A stretch of 64,000 nucleotides of DNA from Lantana camara (lineage: Eukaryota > Streptophyta > Magnoliopsida > Lamiales > Verbenaceae), in NCBI GenBank assembly GCA_037501455.1, contig CM074860.1, positions 39,690,501-39,754,500 of the forward strand. The letters run 5' to 3'. Below the pieces are notes generated by a model. That model made no database searches. It saw nothing but the letters and a program-made list of their open reading frames with translations, and was not told the DNA's origin. The position numbers and the translations under genes are program-made. Positions 1 to 11,652 of the stretch are shown here, one piece after another. Positions within the stretch are counted from its first letter, which is position 1. Each line of letters begins with the position of its first letter.

Positions 1-789
1 AGGCTCAAGTTTAGCACCACCTCACATCCTCAAACAGACGGATAATCTGAAAGGTTAATTCAGTACTTAGAGGATATACTTTGAGCGTGTACATTGGATT
101 TCCAATATCAGTGGGAAGAGCACCTAGTTTTGGTTGAGTTTGCCTACAATAACAGTTTTTAGGCTTCGATCAAGATGGCTCAGTATGAGGCACTTTATCG
201 GAGAAACTGCAGGTCTCCCCTGTTTTGGGATATAGAAGATGGGAGATGGACGGAGGAAGATAAGCTCCAGAGAGCAGAATCTAAGGAAAAGATTGTTGCT
301 ACCATTGAGAAGGTTCACAAGATCCGACAACGAATGAAGGTAGCTCAGGTTCGTCAGAAGAGTTATGCCGATAAGAAAAGAAGGCTTTTGGAGTTTGAAA
401 TCGGAGATAGAGACTTTCTTAAAGCATCTTCGAAAAAGGGCTTCGTTTTAATAGGTAAAGGTGGAAATCTTAATTCACGATACCTCGGGCCTTTTGAGAT
501 CTTGGGAAGGATTGGTGCGACAGCGTATAGGTTGGACCTACAACTAAGTTTGATCGGGATACACTACATGTTTCACGTTTCTCAACTTCCTAAGTATTAT
601 CCCGATGAGGCAACCGTTCTCCCTGTTGAAGAGGTACAGCTAGAGCTGAACTTGACAGTAGTAAAGCACCCGGTTGCAATTCAGGACCGAAAAATACAAG
701 TGTTAAGAAACCGGCAGATTCCTTTGGACAAAGTTCTTTGGAGAGATCAAAATCCGAAGAGTCTACTTGTGAGACTGAGGAGAAGATGA
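1..789 (+). pseudogene. Gy-A pol 3' end: integrase C-terminal part and chromodomain
   Basis: This is the tail of a Ty3/gypsy pol gene that begins left of the window. The first codons match the end of the integrase core (HPQTDG, then SERLIQYLEDIL, the E of the D,D,E triad). A GPY/F-like stretch follows (YLGPFEILGRIG), then VFHVSQLPKYYP-like residues (MFHVSQ here) and a chromodomain-like end (PLDKVLWRDQ). Integrase joins element cDNA to host DNA, and the chromodomain is thought to steer it to heterochromatin. In-frame stops at 43-45 (TAA), 82-84 (TGA) and 160-162 (TAG) make it dead; two of them replace Gln codons seen in related copies. The same sequence recurs at about 8611-9393 with 7 differences in the first 130 bases. 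Assignment to the Tekay/Del lineage rests on the C-terminal sequence and is fairly secure. Confidence 0.85.
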
Positions 790-861
790 GAAGCTTGTGC
801 CCCGAGACGTTTGAGACCCCAAGTCGGACCTGAGGACAGGTCCTTGCTAAGTGGGAGAGGT

Positions 862-3036
862 TGTGACACCACGTCTGCTCGCACGTATAGGTTTATGCAC
901 GTGTGAGTTTAATTTTCGTATTTTTTTATTTTTTTTTCTTATTTCTTGTGCATTCACATTTGAGCTATATTTCTTTATTCAATTCTTATACGATTTATTA
1001 GAAATCTTTGCTAAGTATTTGCCTTGATCGTTCGATTTGATTCTTATGATTTGCGATTACGAATTTGAACCTGAGCATGCCTACTTCGTGTATAATGTGA
1101 ATTATATGATTCTTTGACTTAATTGACTGATTTATAAGTGCTTTGAACTTGTTTAAACTTGTTTGGACTCAATTGAACTTTAGTTCAAAGTTTTGGGCCT
1201 TTTTGTAAATTGGCCACCCTTGAGTCATTTCTTTGTAACTTGAGCTCAGGAACTCAGATTTGAGTTCTATCATTACCATTGGACTCGAATTGATGATTCG
1301 GAGCCAATGGAACAAGCCTTGTAACTTTTTTTGATGCCATTTTGACCCCAACGATGTAGATTTTGACCCTACGTACCTAGAATGCCACTATATTGCCACT
1401 TTAGAGCTAGTAACCTAATTCTCACTCTAACCTTGAATTATTACACCCAAAATTCATCTCCCTCCTCCAATTTTCAGCTGAAAATCGAATCAAGCAAGAG
1501 AGAAAGAGAGAAGAAGAACTCCAAGCTTTGTCCTCCATTGTTCCAACCCTTGAGCTCAAGATTTGAACCTTTCTTGCTCCAACTCTTCAAGGTAATTCTA
1601 GATTTGAATTCCCTATAATTTTGTGCTCAATATGCTTTACTTGAACCTTGCTATATGTTGGAAATTTCATAAGTTTGGCTTGCATGTGGAATAGTGAGGG
1701 TTTTATAGAGATTTGGATATTTTATGCTTCTCTTGCTTTCATGGAAATTTATGACTTATATGTTGATCATTGAAGAGTATTTATTGCTTATCTTGAGCTT
1801 TGAAGCATAGTAGTTGGTTGGAAATGAATTAAAAAATAATGCATATATGAGTTTTGGAAGAAATGGATGAATACTTGTGCTTCTTTGATCCTTGCTTCCT
1901 TTAATGATTTGCATAAGTTTATATTTGGTATTTGCTTGGATTCCTTGCATTATATTGTAGTATAATTGACCCTTTACCTTTCCACATGTTGAGGGTTTGA
2001 TATGGCATGGTTCTACAAGGGTTTTTCAAGCTTTTCCTCGTGATTTTTGGAGCAGGGGTACCAACACCCCCGTGTGCCCAAAGTGACACGCCCATATCAG
2101 GGGCTTTGCCTAGTTTTTTTTGACCTACTGACCCCAGACACGGGGGTGTCACCCTTTGTATAAAGGGGGCGAACACGCCCGTTTCTGAGGGTTTTTCAGC
2201 CACTGACCTCATACACGGGGGTGTCCAGATTTGTGCTTGGGAAGTGACACCCCCGTGTCACCCTCCCTCACTTGTGATTGCACTTTTCCACTTGTTTCAT
2301 TTGCTTGTTCATTGATTCCTTTCTTTGTTTATGACTTCCTTTCGATGCTAACATGTCATATTATGTGTTAACTTGCTTGTATTACAATTTTGGAGCATTT
2401 TGATATGATTTGTATGAATTATGATTCGATATGTCTTATGTGGTACGTTTATGCACTTCATATGCATTCATTTACAATCATGATCATTGTCGCGAAATTT
2501 TTAGTCCATAATTGAGTCTAAGTCTCGGGTCTTGTGTTCTTTTGTTTCAAAGCCTCTTCCGGACATCCACAAGCCCGAAGTTTAGGTGGTCGTTGCTTCT
2601 TTTTATCTTGATCTCCCCTCTTTTTTGCTAAGGTGAGGTTTATGAACTTTTGTATTAGTTAACGACCTATGGCCTATTATGTGATGATTTCTCACCATGC
2701 ATGTGACCATATACCTTATATATTATTAAATACGTGTGTTTAAACTATGTTGATGACCTTATGAAAAAGCTTTACGTTTATGAAATCGGTATAATTATGA
2801 GTATATGTAAGCTTATATTTTGGATTTGTTATGTTATGTATGGGCAAGGTATGCCCTGAAAGATGGGAAATTGGTAAGAGTTGGTATGTTGGGCCCCGAG
2901 AATTGTGGGTAAGGATGCGCGGTACGACAAGGGCCATTAGGTTAAGCCTGTATATGATTCCCCTTTGAAGTATTTACACTCGACTCTATAGGAGGTGGAG
3001 AAGGCGTGGTACTTTGAGCCCTCGGTGGATAACTGG
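862..3036 (+). mobile_element. Gy-A LTR, first copy, 5' part (truncated)
   Basis: It starts TGTGACACCACG right after a polypurine tract (AAGTGGGAGAGGT). It aligns without a break to 9476-11652. It contains a purine-rich untranslated stretch (about 1490-1530) and a splice-donor-like CAAG|GTAATT with GT at 1592. A GC-rich cluster lies near 2060-2260. Shortly before the cut comes the block with GTTGGGCCCCGAG. The LTR is interrupted at 3036, after ACTGG, by the first 152 bp of Gy-B, and its own 3' part (about 800 bp in the other copy) is missing. No gene is seen in it. The short ORFs in this stretch are non-coding LTR sequence. Confidence 0.85.
2056..2265. repeat. GC-rich palindromic cluster in Gy-A LTR
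   Basis: Within about 210 bp several copies of a 14-16 nt word occur in both orientations, for example GACACGGGGGTGTC at 2137-2150 and TGACACCCCCGTGTCA at 2245-2260. The arms GACAC...GTGTC are self-complementary. Weaker copies lie at about 2063-2100 and 2165-2215. The surroundings are AT-rich. The same cluster is at 10665-10877. Confidence 0.75.
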
Positions 3037-3188
3037 TGTACCGTCCGAAGCGACGAGCCACCACATCCCCCGCACCTAACCCCGAACCCACATATGAAAT
3101 AGGAATCCATACATGAGCCTAGGGCTAAGCGGAAGGGAACCTACACACACTCGCTAAGCCACGCGGAGCCAAACAGGACCAGAGCGCG
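3037..3188 (-). mobile_element. Stub of Gy-B LTR (152 bp)
   Basis: This is the extreme end of the Gy-B LTR (TGTACC..., revcomp of the LTR 3' end). It matches 11653-11808 with about 7 differences and is inserted at exactly the same base of the Gy-A LTR (preceded by ACTGG here, ACCGG there). The rest of Gy-B is absent; after AGAGCGCG at 3188 the sequence switches to an unrelated LTR. Confidence 0.8.
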
Positions 3189-3427
3189 TATAAACATGGA
3201 ATTATGCGTGAATTCTTGGATTATGTGGAAGATGAATATCATGAATATATATAAGGTTTGAGGGATGAGTTCTTGATGATTTATGCAGGTGTGATGGATT
3301 ATTTGATGTTTAAATAAAGTATGATATGTGTATACATGCTGCAAGTGTTTGCTTCAACTTAGAGATGGATTGGTGTTAGTTTGCATGGAGTTTGAAAAAT
3401 ACCCTGTTCTACTCTGTTTTTTGAATA

Positions 3428-3708
3428 GAGGCTCCCGGCCGAGATCCATTTTAGTCGAAAAGCAACACCAGCCGGGAACCAATGTTAAAATACATAGCTG
3501 GGCATTGATCCCGACCGGGATCCATTTTTTGACTTGAAAACCATCCCGGCCAGGATACCTTAAATATTTGCTCACGTTAAAAACGTCCCGGCCAGGATCT
3601 GTGTAAAATAAGTCCCTGCCAGGATCCCCTTACTCCTTGCTCTCATTAAAAGTGTCCCGGTCAGGATCCCATCTCCTTTAAAATCAATCCCGGCCTGGAT
3701 TGGCTTCA
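3428..3708. repeat. GC-rich palindromic cluster in Gy-G LTR
   Basis: About nine decayed copies of a word close to GATCCCGGCCGGGATC occur here, mostly 40-60 bp apart, such as GATCCCGACCGGGATC at 3507-3522 and CCCGGCCAGGATACC near 3543. Most deviations are C-to-T or G-to-A at CpG. Confidence 0.75.
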
Positions 3709-4218
3709 GGAGGGGAACTTTGTGTAATTTTTCATACTTTAGGTCATGTGCATTGTTAACTTGGTTCTTGGTTCTTTAATGGATTACATAAACATATTTA
3801 TGATACTTTATAGTTATTGAACATGTTATAACATTTCATGACTTTGCCCGTTCCTCTTAAATGGTTCATGTGAGTCGTGCCTTACGTACACTTGTCCCTT
3901 GTTGCACAGATTATCTTCCCTGTGACGAGGAGCAGGCTCCATAGCTGTGTCCTTATTTTATTTTGTCTACAGGTAAGGTACAATTCTAGATATATAGAAC
4001 CCTTAAAACCCTTACATGGATTTTTAGCCAAAACGTATATATATATATTTATATATAAATTTTTCACAAAACCTCAAATGAATGAAAATGCACCATATTT
4101 ATTGTACTGGACCACCGTATTTTGGCGAGTATATTGTACTGTACTGTGGGCCCGAGGGTAGTGTATTGAGCCAACCGGGAAAGCAAGGGCTGATGGGCAA
4201 CTCTTGCACTATCCTCAC

Positions 4219-4971
4219 TGTAGCACCCTATACGTAGTGATGCCACACCCCCGCACCATAGCTCAGTCCACATACGAAATGGATAATCCGTATATGAACC
4301 AGAACTATAGCGAACGGGTGACAAAAGAAAAGAAACCACTAGCTAGGCGGGACTAACCCTCAATTATATACAACAATGCATAATGATCCAAGAGTAAACA
4401 TAACATACATACTATCTTATCCAAATTCATTCCAACGCTTCCAATATACAATCTCCCAAAAGTATCAAAAAAGTCATACGTAATACATAGGTACCAAGAG
4501 ACAAAACAAAACATATATGCATCAATAATGTACATGAAATGAGAAAGACAAGTGCTAAACCCAAAACGAAAGACTTAATCCCGCCTAGTACGAACCCTGC
4601 AAACCTGAAAATGTGAGGTGTCAGTCTATGAAAGACTGAGTGAGGGGTTTATAAATAAATATTAGCGCACGTATCATGCAAGTTATAGCCTCGGGTAAGG
4701 TTTTATTGGAGGAACAATATTAATTCAAGAATAGGATTAGCTCTCACCCGAGATTATAACCAAATCAATTTAACATTTTAATTATTATCAATTCAATTCG
4801 TGGCCCAGCGAGTGAGGGTAATTCTCCAACCTTTGCACCAACAGTGCACAATCAATATTTAGGTTTCAATTCAATGGTTATCATGCAAGTTGTTACAGTG
4901 CACAATTAGCAGTTTCATGAACCCTTTTTCCTCTGGTTGATGGTGGGATTGCAAGGCCCCACCACCCAATC
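4219..4971 (-). mobile_element. Reversed fragment of a Gy-G/C-like LTR 3' end
   Basis: It starts TGTAGCACCC, the reverse complement of an LTR end GGGTGCTACA. It reads backward through the GTGCGGGG block, AGGCGGG, the GACTGAC/CTCAGTC inverted repeat and the GGTGGGGCCTTGCAATCCC block. Its first 450 bp (4219-4669) are inverted relative to 4985-5441 at roughly 80% identity, giving a large hairpin. It is probably the remnant of a minus-strand insertion of a relative. No target duplication was found. Confidence 0.75.
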
Positions 4972-5008
4972 TTCCCAAGTTTAAATGCGCATATATTTAT
5001 TAGACCCC

Positions 5009-5063
5009 TCACTCAGTCTTTCATAGACTGACGCCTCCATCTTTCAGGTTTTGTAGGTGTATG
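5009..5063 (+). promoter_or_regulatory. Conserved LTR hairpin plus 3' splice-like site (Gy-G)
   Basis: CTCAGTC-TTTCATA-GACTGA(C) can form a stem. It is followed by the branch-point-like CTGAC, a pyrimidine-rich run, CTTTCAG, and then TTTTGTAG. Equivalent modules are in Gy-F, Gy-C, Gy-D, Gy-B, Gy-N and Gy-A. Function as an intron end is inferred. Confidence 0.5.
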
Positions 5064-5449
5064 CTAGGCGGGAATTTGAGTCGTGTTTAGTCTAAAATTC
5101 GGGTCTAGCATACTACACTATCATGTTATCGGTCTTTTGTAGCATTATGACTTGTTTTGATACTTTTGAATATTGTAAAGTGCTATGATCTGAAAACCTT
5201 GACAAATTGAAACGTATATATATGTAATGTAAATTATTCCTTGATCGATGTGATAACTATACCTCCGCTTAAATTGTTGTGCAATGACCTAATTGGTTTG
5301 GGGTTAGTCCCGCTTAGCTAGGAATGTTTTTTTATTGTCTCCTGTTCGCTATATGTTTAGATTATGTACGAATTTTTCATTTCGTATGTGGTCTGAACTA
5401 TAGTGCGGGGGATGTGGCATCTTCGTGTATAGGGTGCTACATCCGAAGG

Positions 5450-5461
5450 TGGTATCAGAGC
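5450..5461 (+). other. Primer binding site (tRNA-iMet type)
   Basis: TGGTATCAGAGC lies 8 bases after the LTR end and is complementary to the 3' end of plant initiator methionine tRNA. It primes minus-strand cDNA synthesis. Confidence 0.85.
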
Positions 5462-5698
5462 CCGGTTGCAAAATTGAGGTTCTAGTGTCATGTCTCGTGA
5501 GTCTAGGCCGTACGGCATAGGAATTAGTTGTTAATATGAGAGTCTTGTATTGTTATTTGAAATTATTTGAAGTTACTTGAATTATTTGAATTATGTGAAA
5601 TAATTTGGATTATGGGCTTTGCTTGAAACTTGGGAATTTTAATTGCACTCATTTGTACATATTAGTCCAACATGCATATTCAGTGTCTTGATTTCAGG

Positions 5699-6789
5699 AT
5701 GCCACGTGGAAGACCTCGTCGCGAGCATACTCCAGGTCACAGCATCATCGTCGTGATCGTTCTCCTCCACCTCCATCCCCTCCAGGTCAACCTCAGGATT
5801 TCCTTGATTCTATGGTTCGTCTTATTGATGAGAGGATGAAGGATTATGTTCCTCCAGCACCACCAGTTCCACTGCCACAACAAGCACATATTTCAGCTAT
5901 ATTTAGGGAGTTTCAAAACCAGCATCCTCCAAAGTTTTTCAAAGGCAACAACATACAGGTAGAACAATAGCTAAAGGAATTTAAGAGGATTTGGGAGCTC
6001 ATTCCTTGTGAATCTCGAGAGAAGGCCCGGTGTACTATTTTGTTGATTCAGGGTGAAGATTATTCATGGTGGGAGAATACTAAAATCATATTGGATGCCT
6101 CTGGACAGGAGATAACTTGGGAGGTATTCACCCAGGAATTTAAGAACAAATTTATTCTTTTATCATCCCACACCCGTAGATTGAAGGAGTTTACCGAGCT
6201 CAAGCAAGGAGGGAGATCTGTTTCTGAGTACATATCCGAGTTCGAGAGATTGTCTCGCTATGCACCTAATATAGCGAGCGATGACTTCCACAAAGGAATG
6301 AAATTCGTGCAAGGACTCAGACCGGACATACAGGCAGCTATTGAGGCGGTCAACACAAGTACTTGGTTGAAGGCTACATCAAAGGCTCTAAAGGTTGAGG
6401 ATTCAGTGAATATACGAAGATCTACCTACCGTTCTGGACAGGCTTCGGGATCGGGTTCAGGATCGGGTTCTAGCTATGGAAAGAGGCCTATCTCCTATAC
6501 CACTCCACCCACTATCAAAGGATCGGGAAAGAAGTTCCGACCAGTGGGACCAATTCAGAAAGTTCCTCCTTCACCTGCTTTGCCACCACCTCCCGAGAAG
6601 CCTAAATGTACTTTCTGTAGGCAGCCTACATATACTTTTGATAATTGTCGGAGGTGCTTAGGGTCATGTTTGATATGCGGGAGTGCCAAGCACACAGTAG
6701 ATAGATGTCCAGATCGTCGAGATCCGCCGCCTGGGGGTCAGAGGCCACTTATCCGGGCTCGTGATTATACCTTGGATGGCGAGGAATAG
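5699..6789 (+). pseudogene. Gy-G gag (decayed)
   Basis: This is a nucleocapsid/capsid polyprotein of a Ty3/gypsy element. The start is ATG at 5699 in GATTTCAGGATG, the same context as in Gy-C. The N-terminal reading frame is lost by an early frameshift. The body is in the frame of 6040-6789: capsid motifs GEDYSWWEN, RRLKEFTELKQG and ERLSRYAPNIASDDFHKGM, a GSGSGSG linker, then two zinc knuckles. The first knuckle has its His changed to Tyr (CX2CX4Y...C); the second (CLICGSAKHTVDRC) is intact. TAG at 5968-5970 replaces the Trp of the QW pair kept in Gy-C. The frame ends at TAG 6787-6789 at the gag/protease junction, a position shared with Gy-C. Roughly 70-75% similar to Gy-C gag. Confidence 0.85.
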
Positions 6790-9393
6790 AATGCCGAAGT
6801 GGATCCCGCCGTGGTAGTTGAAGGTACTATATGCATACATGGCACGAACATACATACTTTGTTTGATCCGGAAGCTACACACTCCTTTCTTTAGTTCTAA
6901 GGTTTACTCCAAGTTAGATCTGAGGTAGGGTTATTATCAACTGCGTATCAGAGAGGAGGATATTCCGAAGACCGGGTTCAATACTCGGTATGGGCATTTT
7001 GAGTTCGTCGTGATACCGTTTGGATTAACAAATGCCCAAGCAATGTTCATGGACATGATACACCTAGTGTTCAGGATGTTCCTTGATAAGTTTGTTGTCA
7101 TCTTTATAGACGACATCCTGGTGTATTCGAGGACCGCTAAAGAGCATACACAGCATCTTCAGACCATCTTGGAAACACTAAGGGAACACAAGCTTTATGC
7201 TATGTTCAGCAAGTGTGAGTTTTGGATGACAGAGTTATCTTCCTAGGCTACATTATTTCAGGCAATGGAATTGAGATTGATCCATCCAAGATTGAAACCG
7301 TGTTAAATTGGGAGAGACCGAGAAACGTGTTAGAGATCAGAAGTTTTCTTGGGTTAGAAGGGTCTTATCGCAGGTTTGTTAAGGACTTCTCTAAGATTGT
7401 TGCCCCGTTGACCCTGTTAACTAAGAAGGAGGTAAAGTTTGAATGGGATGACAAGTGTGAAGCTAGCTTCCGAACTCTGAAGGTGAGATTGACTTAGGCA
7501 CCGGTACTTACACTACCCGAGGGTACTGAAGGTTACGCAGTTTATACGGATGCTTCCAAGGAAGGTCTCGGGTGTATTTTGATGCAGAATGGTAGAGTGG
7601 TAGCTTATTCTTCAAGGAAGTTGAAGGAGCATGAGAAGAATTACCCTACCCATGATCTTGAATTAGTTGCCGTTGTGTTTGCTTTGATGAAGTGGCGACA
7701 CTATCTTTATGGTGCTTTATGGTGCTACGTTTAAAGTGTTTACCGCAACAGAGTCTCAAGTATCTCTTCTCTCAAAAGGATTTGAATGTGAGATAGAGGT
7801 GTTGGATGGAGTTATTAGAGGATTATGATCGGACCATCCAGTACCACCCCGGTAAGGCCAATGTGGTAGTCGATGCCTTGAGTAAGGAAAGCAAGTGTGG
7901 CTAATTTGGAAGCTGGTTCTTTGAGTTCGGGTTCAGAGGTTTTGGTTTCAGAAACTTGGTTATCTAATCTGACAATTAAGCCGGATTTGATACAACAGTT
8001 GTTGGAATCTCAAGCTTTAGATGCAGAGTTTCAGAGATTGGTTGCCCGTTCAAGAGATGATCCGAGTTCTAAGTTCAGGGTTGATGATACGGGTTTGTTA
8101 AGAATTGAAGTAAGAGTTTGTGCCCAAGAAGAGCTCGAGAAACTTATACTTGAGGAGGCACATCGCTCAAGGTACTCTATCCATTTGGGAGGTACCAAGA
8201 TGTATCGGGACTTGACAAAGAGATTCTGGTGGAGTGGCATGAAAAGGGATGTCGCGAACTTTGTGAAGCGATGTTTAACATGTCAAAGGGTGAAGATTGA
8301 ACACCAGAAGCCGGGAGTAACTCTCCAACCGCTTCCTATTCTCGAATGGAAGTGGGAGCAAGTGACAATGGACTTCGTGTCCGGCTTGCCAAGAGTTAAA
8401 GGAGGGTTTGATGGAATACGGGTAATTGTGGATAGATTTACCAAGTTAGCCGATTTCCTCAAGGTTTGGATGTCCGACAAGGTACCAAAGTTAGCCGAGT
8501 TGTATTGTCGGGAGATTATCAGGTTGCATGGTGTTCCGGATAGTATTGTTTCAGACCGAGAACCGAGGTTCACTTCGATCTTTTAGCAGAACCTTCAGAA
8601 GTGTTTGGGCACCAGGCTCAAGTTTAGCACCGCCTCACATCCTCAAACAGACGGACAATCTGAAAGGTTAATTCAGTACTTAGAGGATATACTTAGAGCG
8701 TGTGCGTTGGATTTCCAAGATCAGTGGGAAGAGCACCTAGTGTTGGTTGAGTTTGCCTATAATAACAGTTGTTAGGCTTCGATCAAGATGGCTCAGTACG
8801 AGGCACTTTATCGGAGAAAGTGCATGTCTCCCCTGTTTTGGGATATAGAAGATTGGACATGGACCAAGGAAGATAAGCTCCAGAGAGCAGAACCTAAGGA
8901 AAAGATTGTTGCTACCATTGAGAAGGTTCACAAGATCCGGTAATGAATGAAGGCAGCTCAGGCTCTTCAAAAGAGTTATGCCGATAAGAGAAGAAGGCTT
9001 TTGAAGTTTGAAATCGGAGATAGAGACTTTCTTAAGGTATCTTCGAGAAAGGGCTTCGCTTTAATAGGTAGAGGTGGAAATCTTAATTTACGATACCTCA
9101 GGCATTTTGAGATCTTGGGAAGGATTGGTGCGACGGCGTATAGGTTGGACCTACCGCTAAGTTTGATCAGGATACACTACGTGTTTCACGTTTCTCAACT
9201 TCCCAAGTATTATCCCGATGAGGCAACCGTTCTCCCTATTGAAGAGGTACAACTAGAGCTGAACTTGACAGTAGTAAAGCACCCGGTTGCAATTCAGGAC
9301 CGAAAAATGCAAGAGTTAAGAAACCGGCAGATTCCTTTGGACAGAGTTGTTTGGAGAGATCAAAAGTCCGAAGAGCCTACTTGTGAGACTTAG
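6790..9393 (+). pseudogene. Gy-A/G pol: protease stub, RT, RNase H, integrase, chromodomain (decayed)
   Basis: After the TAG the frame continues with the protease motif LFDPEATHSF and then stops (TAG 6892). The rest of protease and the first part of RT are deleted relative to Gy-C, a gap of about 750-800 bp. RT resumes with SKVYSKLDLR and has the catalytic FIDD ([12 protein letters not shown]). A 1-base deletion near 7226 shifts frame. RNase H follows ([10 protein letters not shown]) with a small duplication near 7710-7730. Integrase follows with its zinc motif (HRSRYSIH...CLTC) and D, D, E residues, then the chromodomain. Stops: TAG at 6926, 7495, 7794, 8584, 8773; TAA at 8941; TGA at 8944. 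Several replace Gln codons present in Gy-C. From about 8611 it duplicates 1-789. Confidence 0.85.
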
Positions 9394-9461
9394 GAGAAGA
9401 TGAGAAGCTTGTACCTCGTGTCGTTTGAGACCCCAAGTCGGATCCGAGGACATGTCCTTGC

Positions 9462-9475
9462 TAAGGGAGAGAGGT
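9462..9475 (+). other. Polypurine tract of Gy-A
   Basis: The purine run AAGGGAGAGAGG directly before the LTR start TTGTAACACC is the plus-strand primer site. The first copy has AAGTGGGAGAGG before 862. Confidence 0.7.
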
Positions 9476-11652
9476 TGTAACACCACGTCTGCTCGCACGT
9501 ATAGGTTTGTGCACGTGTGAGTTTAATTTTCGTATTTTTTTATTTGTTTTCTTATTTCTTGTGCATTCACATTTGAGTTATATTTCTTTATTCAATTCTT
9601 ATATGATTTATTAGAAATCTTTGCTAAGTATTTGCCTTGAACGTTCGATTTGATTCTTACGATTTGCGATTACGAATTTGAACCCGAGCATGCCTACTTC
9701 GTGTATAATGTGAATTATATGATTCTTTGACTTAATTGACTGATTTATAAGTGCTTTGAACTTGTTTGAACTTGTTTGGACTCAATTGAACTTTAGTTCA
9801 AAGTTTTGGGCCTTTTTGTAAATTGGCCACCCTTGAGTCATTTCTTTGTAACTTGAGCTCAGGAACTCGGATTTGAGTTCTATGTTTACCATTGGACTCG
9901 AATTGATGATTCAGAGCCAATGGAACAAGCTTTGTAACTTTTTGATGCCATTTTGACCCCAACGATGTAGATTTTGACCCTACGTACCTAGAATGCCCCT
10001 ATATTGTCACTTTAGAGCTACTAACCTAATTCTTACTCTAGCCTTGACTCATTACACCCAAAATCCATCTCTCTCCTCCAATTTTCAGCTGAAAATCGAA
10101 TCAAGCAAGAGAGAAAGAGAGAAGAAGAAATCCAAGCTTTGTCCTCCATTGTAACAACCCTTGAGCTCAAGATTTGAACCTTTCTTGCTCCAACTCTTCA
10201 AGGTAATTCTAGATTTGATTTCCCTATAATCTTGTTCTCAATATGCTCTACTTGAACCTTTCTATATGTTTGAAATTTCATAAGTTTGGCTTGCATGTGG
10301 AATAGTGAGGGTTTTGTAGAGATTCAGAGATTTTATGCTTCTCTTGCTTTCATGGAAATTTATGACTTATATGTTGATCATTAAAGAGTATTTATTGCTT
10401 ATCTTGAGCTTTGAAGCATGGTAGTTGGTTGGAAATGAATTCCAAAATAATGCATATATGAGTTTTGGAAGAAATGGATGAATACTTGTGCTTTTTTGAT
10501 CCTTGCTTCCTTGAATGATTTGCATAAATTTAGATTTGGTATTTGCTTGGATTCCTTGCATTATATTGTAGTATAATTGGCCCTTTAACTTTCCACATGT
10601 TGAGGGTTTGATATGGCATGGTTCTACAAGGGTTTTTCAAGCTTTTCCTCGTGATTTTTGGAGCAGGGGTACCGACACCCCCGTGTGCCCAAAGTGACAC
10701 GCGCATATCAGAGGCTTTGGCTAGTTTTTTTGACCTACTGACCCCAGACACAGGGGTGTCACCATTTGTACGGGGGGGAGGGGGGGACACGCCCATCTCT
10801 GAGGGTTTTTCGGCCACTGACCTCAAACACGGGGGTGTCCAGATTTGTGCTTGGGAAGTGACACCCCCGTGTCACCCTCCGTCACTTGTGATTGCACTTT
10901 TCCACTTGTTTTGTTTGCTTGTTTCATTGATTCCTTTCTTTGTTTATGACTTCCTTTCGATGCTAACATGTCATATTATGTGTTAACTTTCTTGTATTAC
11001 AATTTTGGAGCATTTTGATATGATTTGTATGAATTATGATTCGATATGTCTTAAGTGCTACGTTTATGCACTTCATATGCATTCATTTACATTCATGATC
11101 ATTGTCGGGAATTTTTTTAGTCCATAATTGAGTCTAAGTTTTGGGTCTTATGTTCTTTTGTTTCAAAGCCTCTTCCGGACATCCACGAGCCCGAAGTTTA
11201 GGTGGTCGTTGCTTCTTTTTATCTTGATCTCCACTCTCTTTTGCTAAGGTGAGGTTTATGAACTTTTGTATTAGTTAACAAGCTATGGCCTATTATGTGA
11301 TGATTTCTCACCACGCACGTGAGCATATACCTTATATATAGTTAAATACATTTGTTTAAACTATGTTGATGACCTTTTGAAAAAGCTTTACCTTTATGAA
11401 ATCGGTATAATTATGAGTATATGTAAGCTTATATTTTGAATTTGTTATGTTATGTATGGGCAACGTATGCCCTGAAAGATGGGAAATTGGTAAGATTTGG
11501 TATGTTGGGCCCCGAGAATTGTGGGTAAGGATGCCCGGTACGACAAGCGCCATCAGGTTAAGCCTGTACCTGATTCCCCTTTGAAGTATTTACGCGCGAC
11601 TCTGTAGGAGGTGGAGAAGGCATGGTACTTTGAGCCCTCGGTGGATAACCGG
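9476..11652 (+). mobile_element. Gy-A LTR, second copy, part 1 of 3
   Basis: It starts TGTAACACCACG and aligns with 862-3036 at roughly 95%. It has a donor-like site CAAG|GTAATT (GT at 10203) and the palindrome cluster at 10665-10877. It is broken at 11652 by Gy-B; the next parts are 47742-48102 and 63504-63935, giving about 2.97 kb in total. The ORFs near 10530-10986 are by-products of the GC-rich cluster. Confidence 0.85.
10665..10877. repeat. GC-rich palindromic cluster in Gy-A LTR (second copy)
   Basis: It has the same word family as 2056-2265: (G)ACACGGGGGTGTC and GACACCCCCGTGTC, with a G-run (about 10769-10785) that has changed one unit. Confidence 0.7.

Larger units (their letters stand above)
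3189..5441 (+). mobile_element. Gy-G 5' LTR, 5'-truncated
   Basis: From CATGGAATTATG onward this follows the layout of the Gy-C LTR (compare 57350-59157). It has a GC-rich palindrome cluster, a CCCGAGGGTAGTG block at about 4151, CTCACTCAGTC...GACTGAC at 5010-5032, TTTCAGGTTTTGTAGG, GCTAGGCGGG, GTGCGGGGGATGTGGCA, and the end GGTGCTACA. A primer site follows 8 bases later. So it is the 5' LTR of the gag at 5699, although its first 700-800 bp are gone. A reversed LTR piece (4219-4971) interrupts it. No coding region is seen. Confidence 0.8.

Noticed and set aside
5450..5475. tRNA gene candidates at TGGTATCAGAGC sites
   Set aside because: Only the tRNA 3'-end complement is present beside LTR ends; these are primer binding sites, with no cloverleaf around them.
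10530..10986. Overlapping ORFs of 98 and 122 codons on opposite strands
   Set aside because: They lie across the GC-rich palindrome cluster of the Gy-A LTR, are not kept in the other copy, and resemble no protein.
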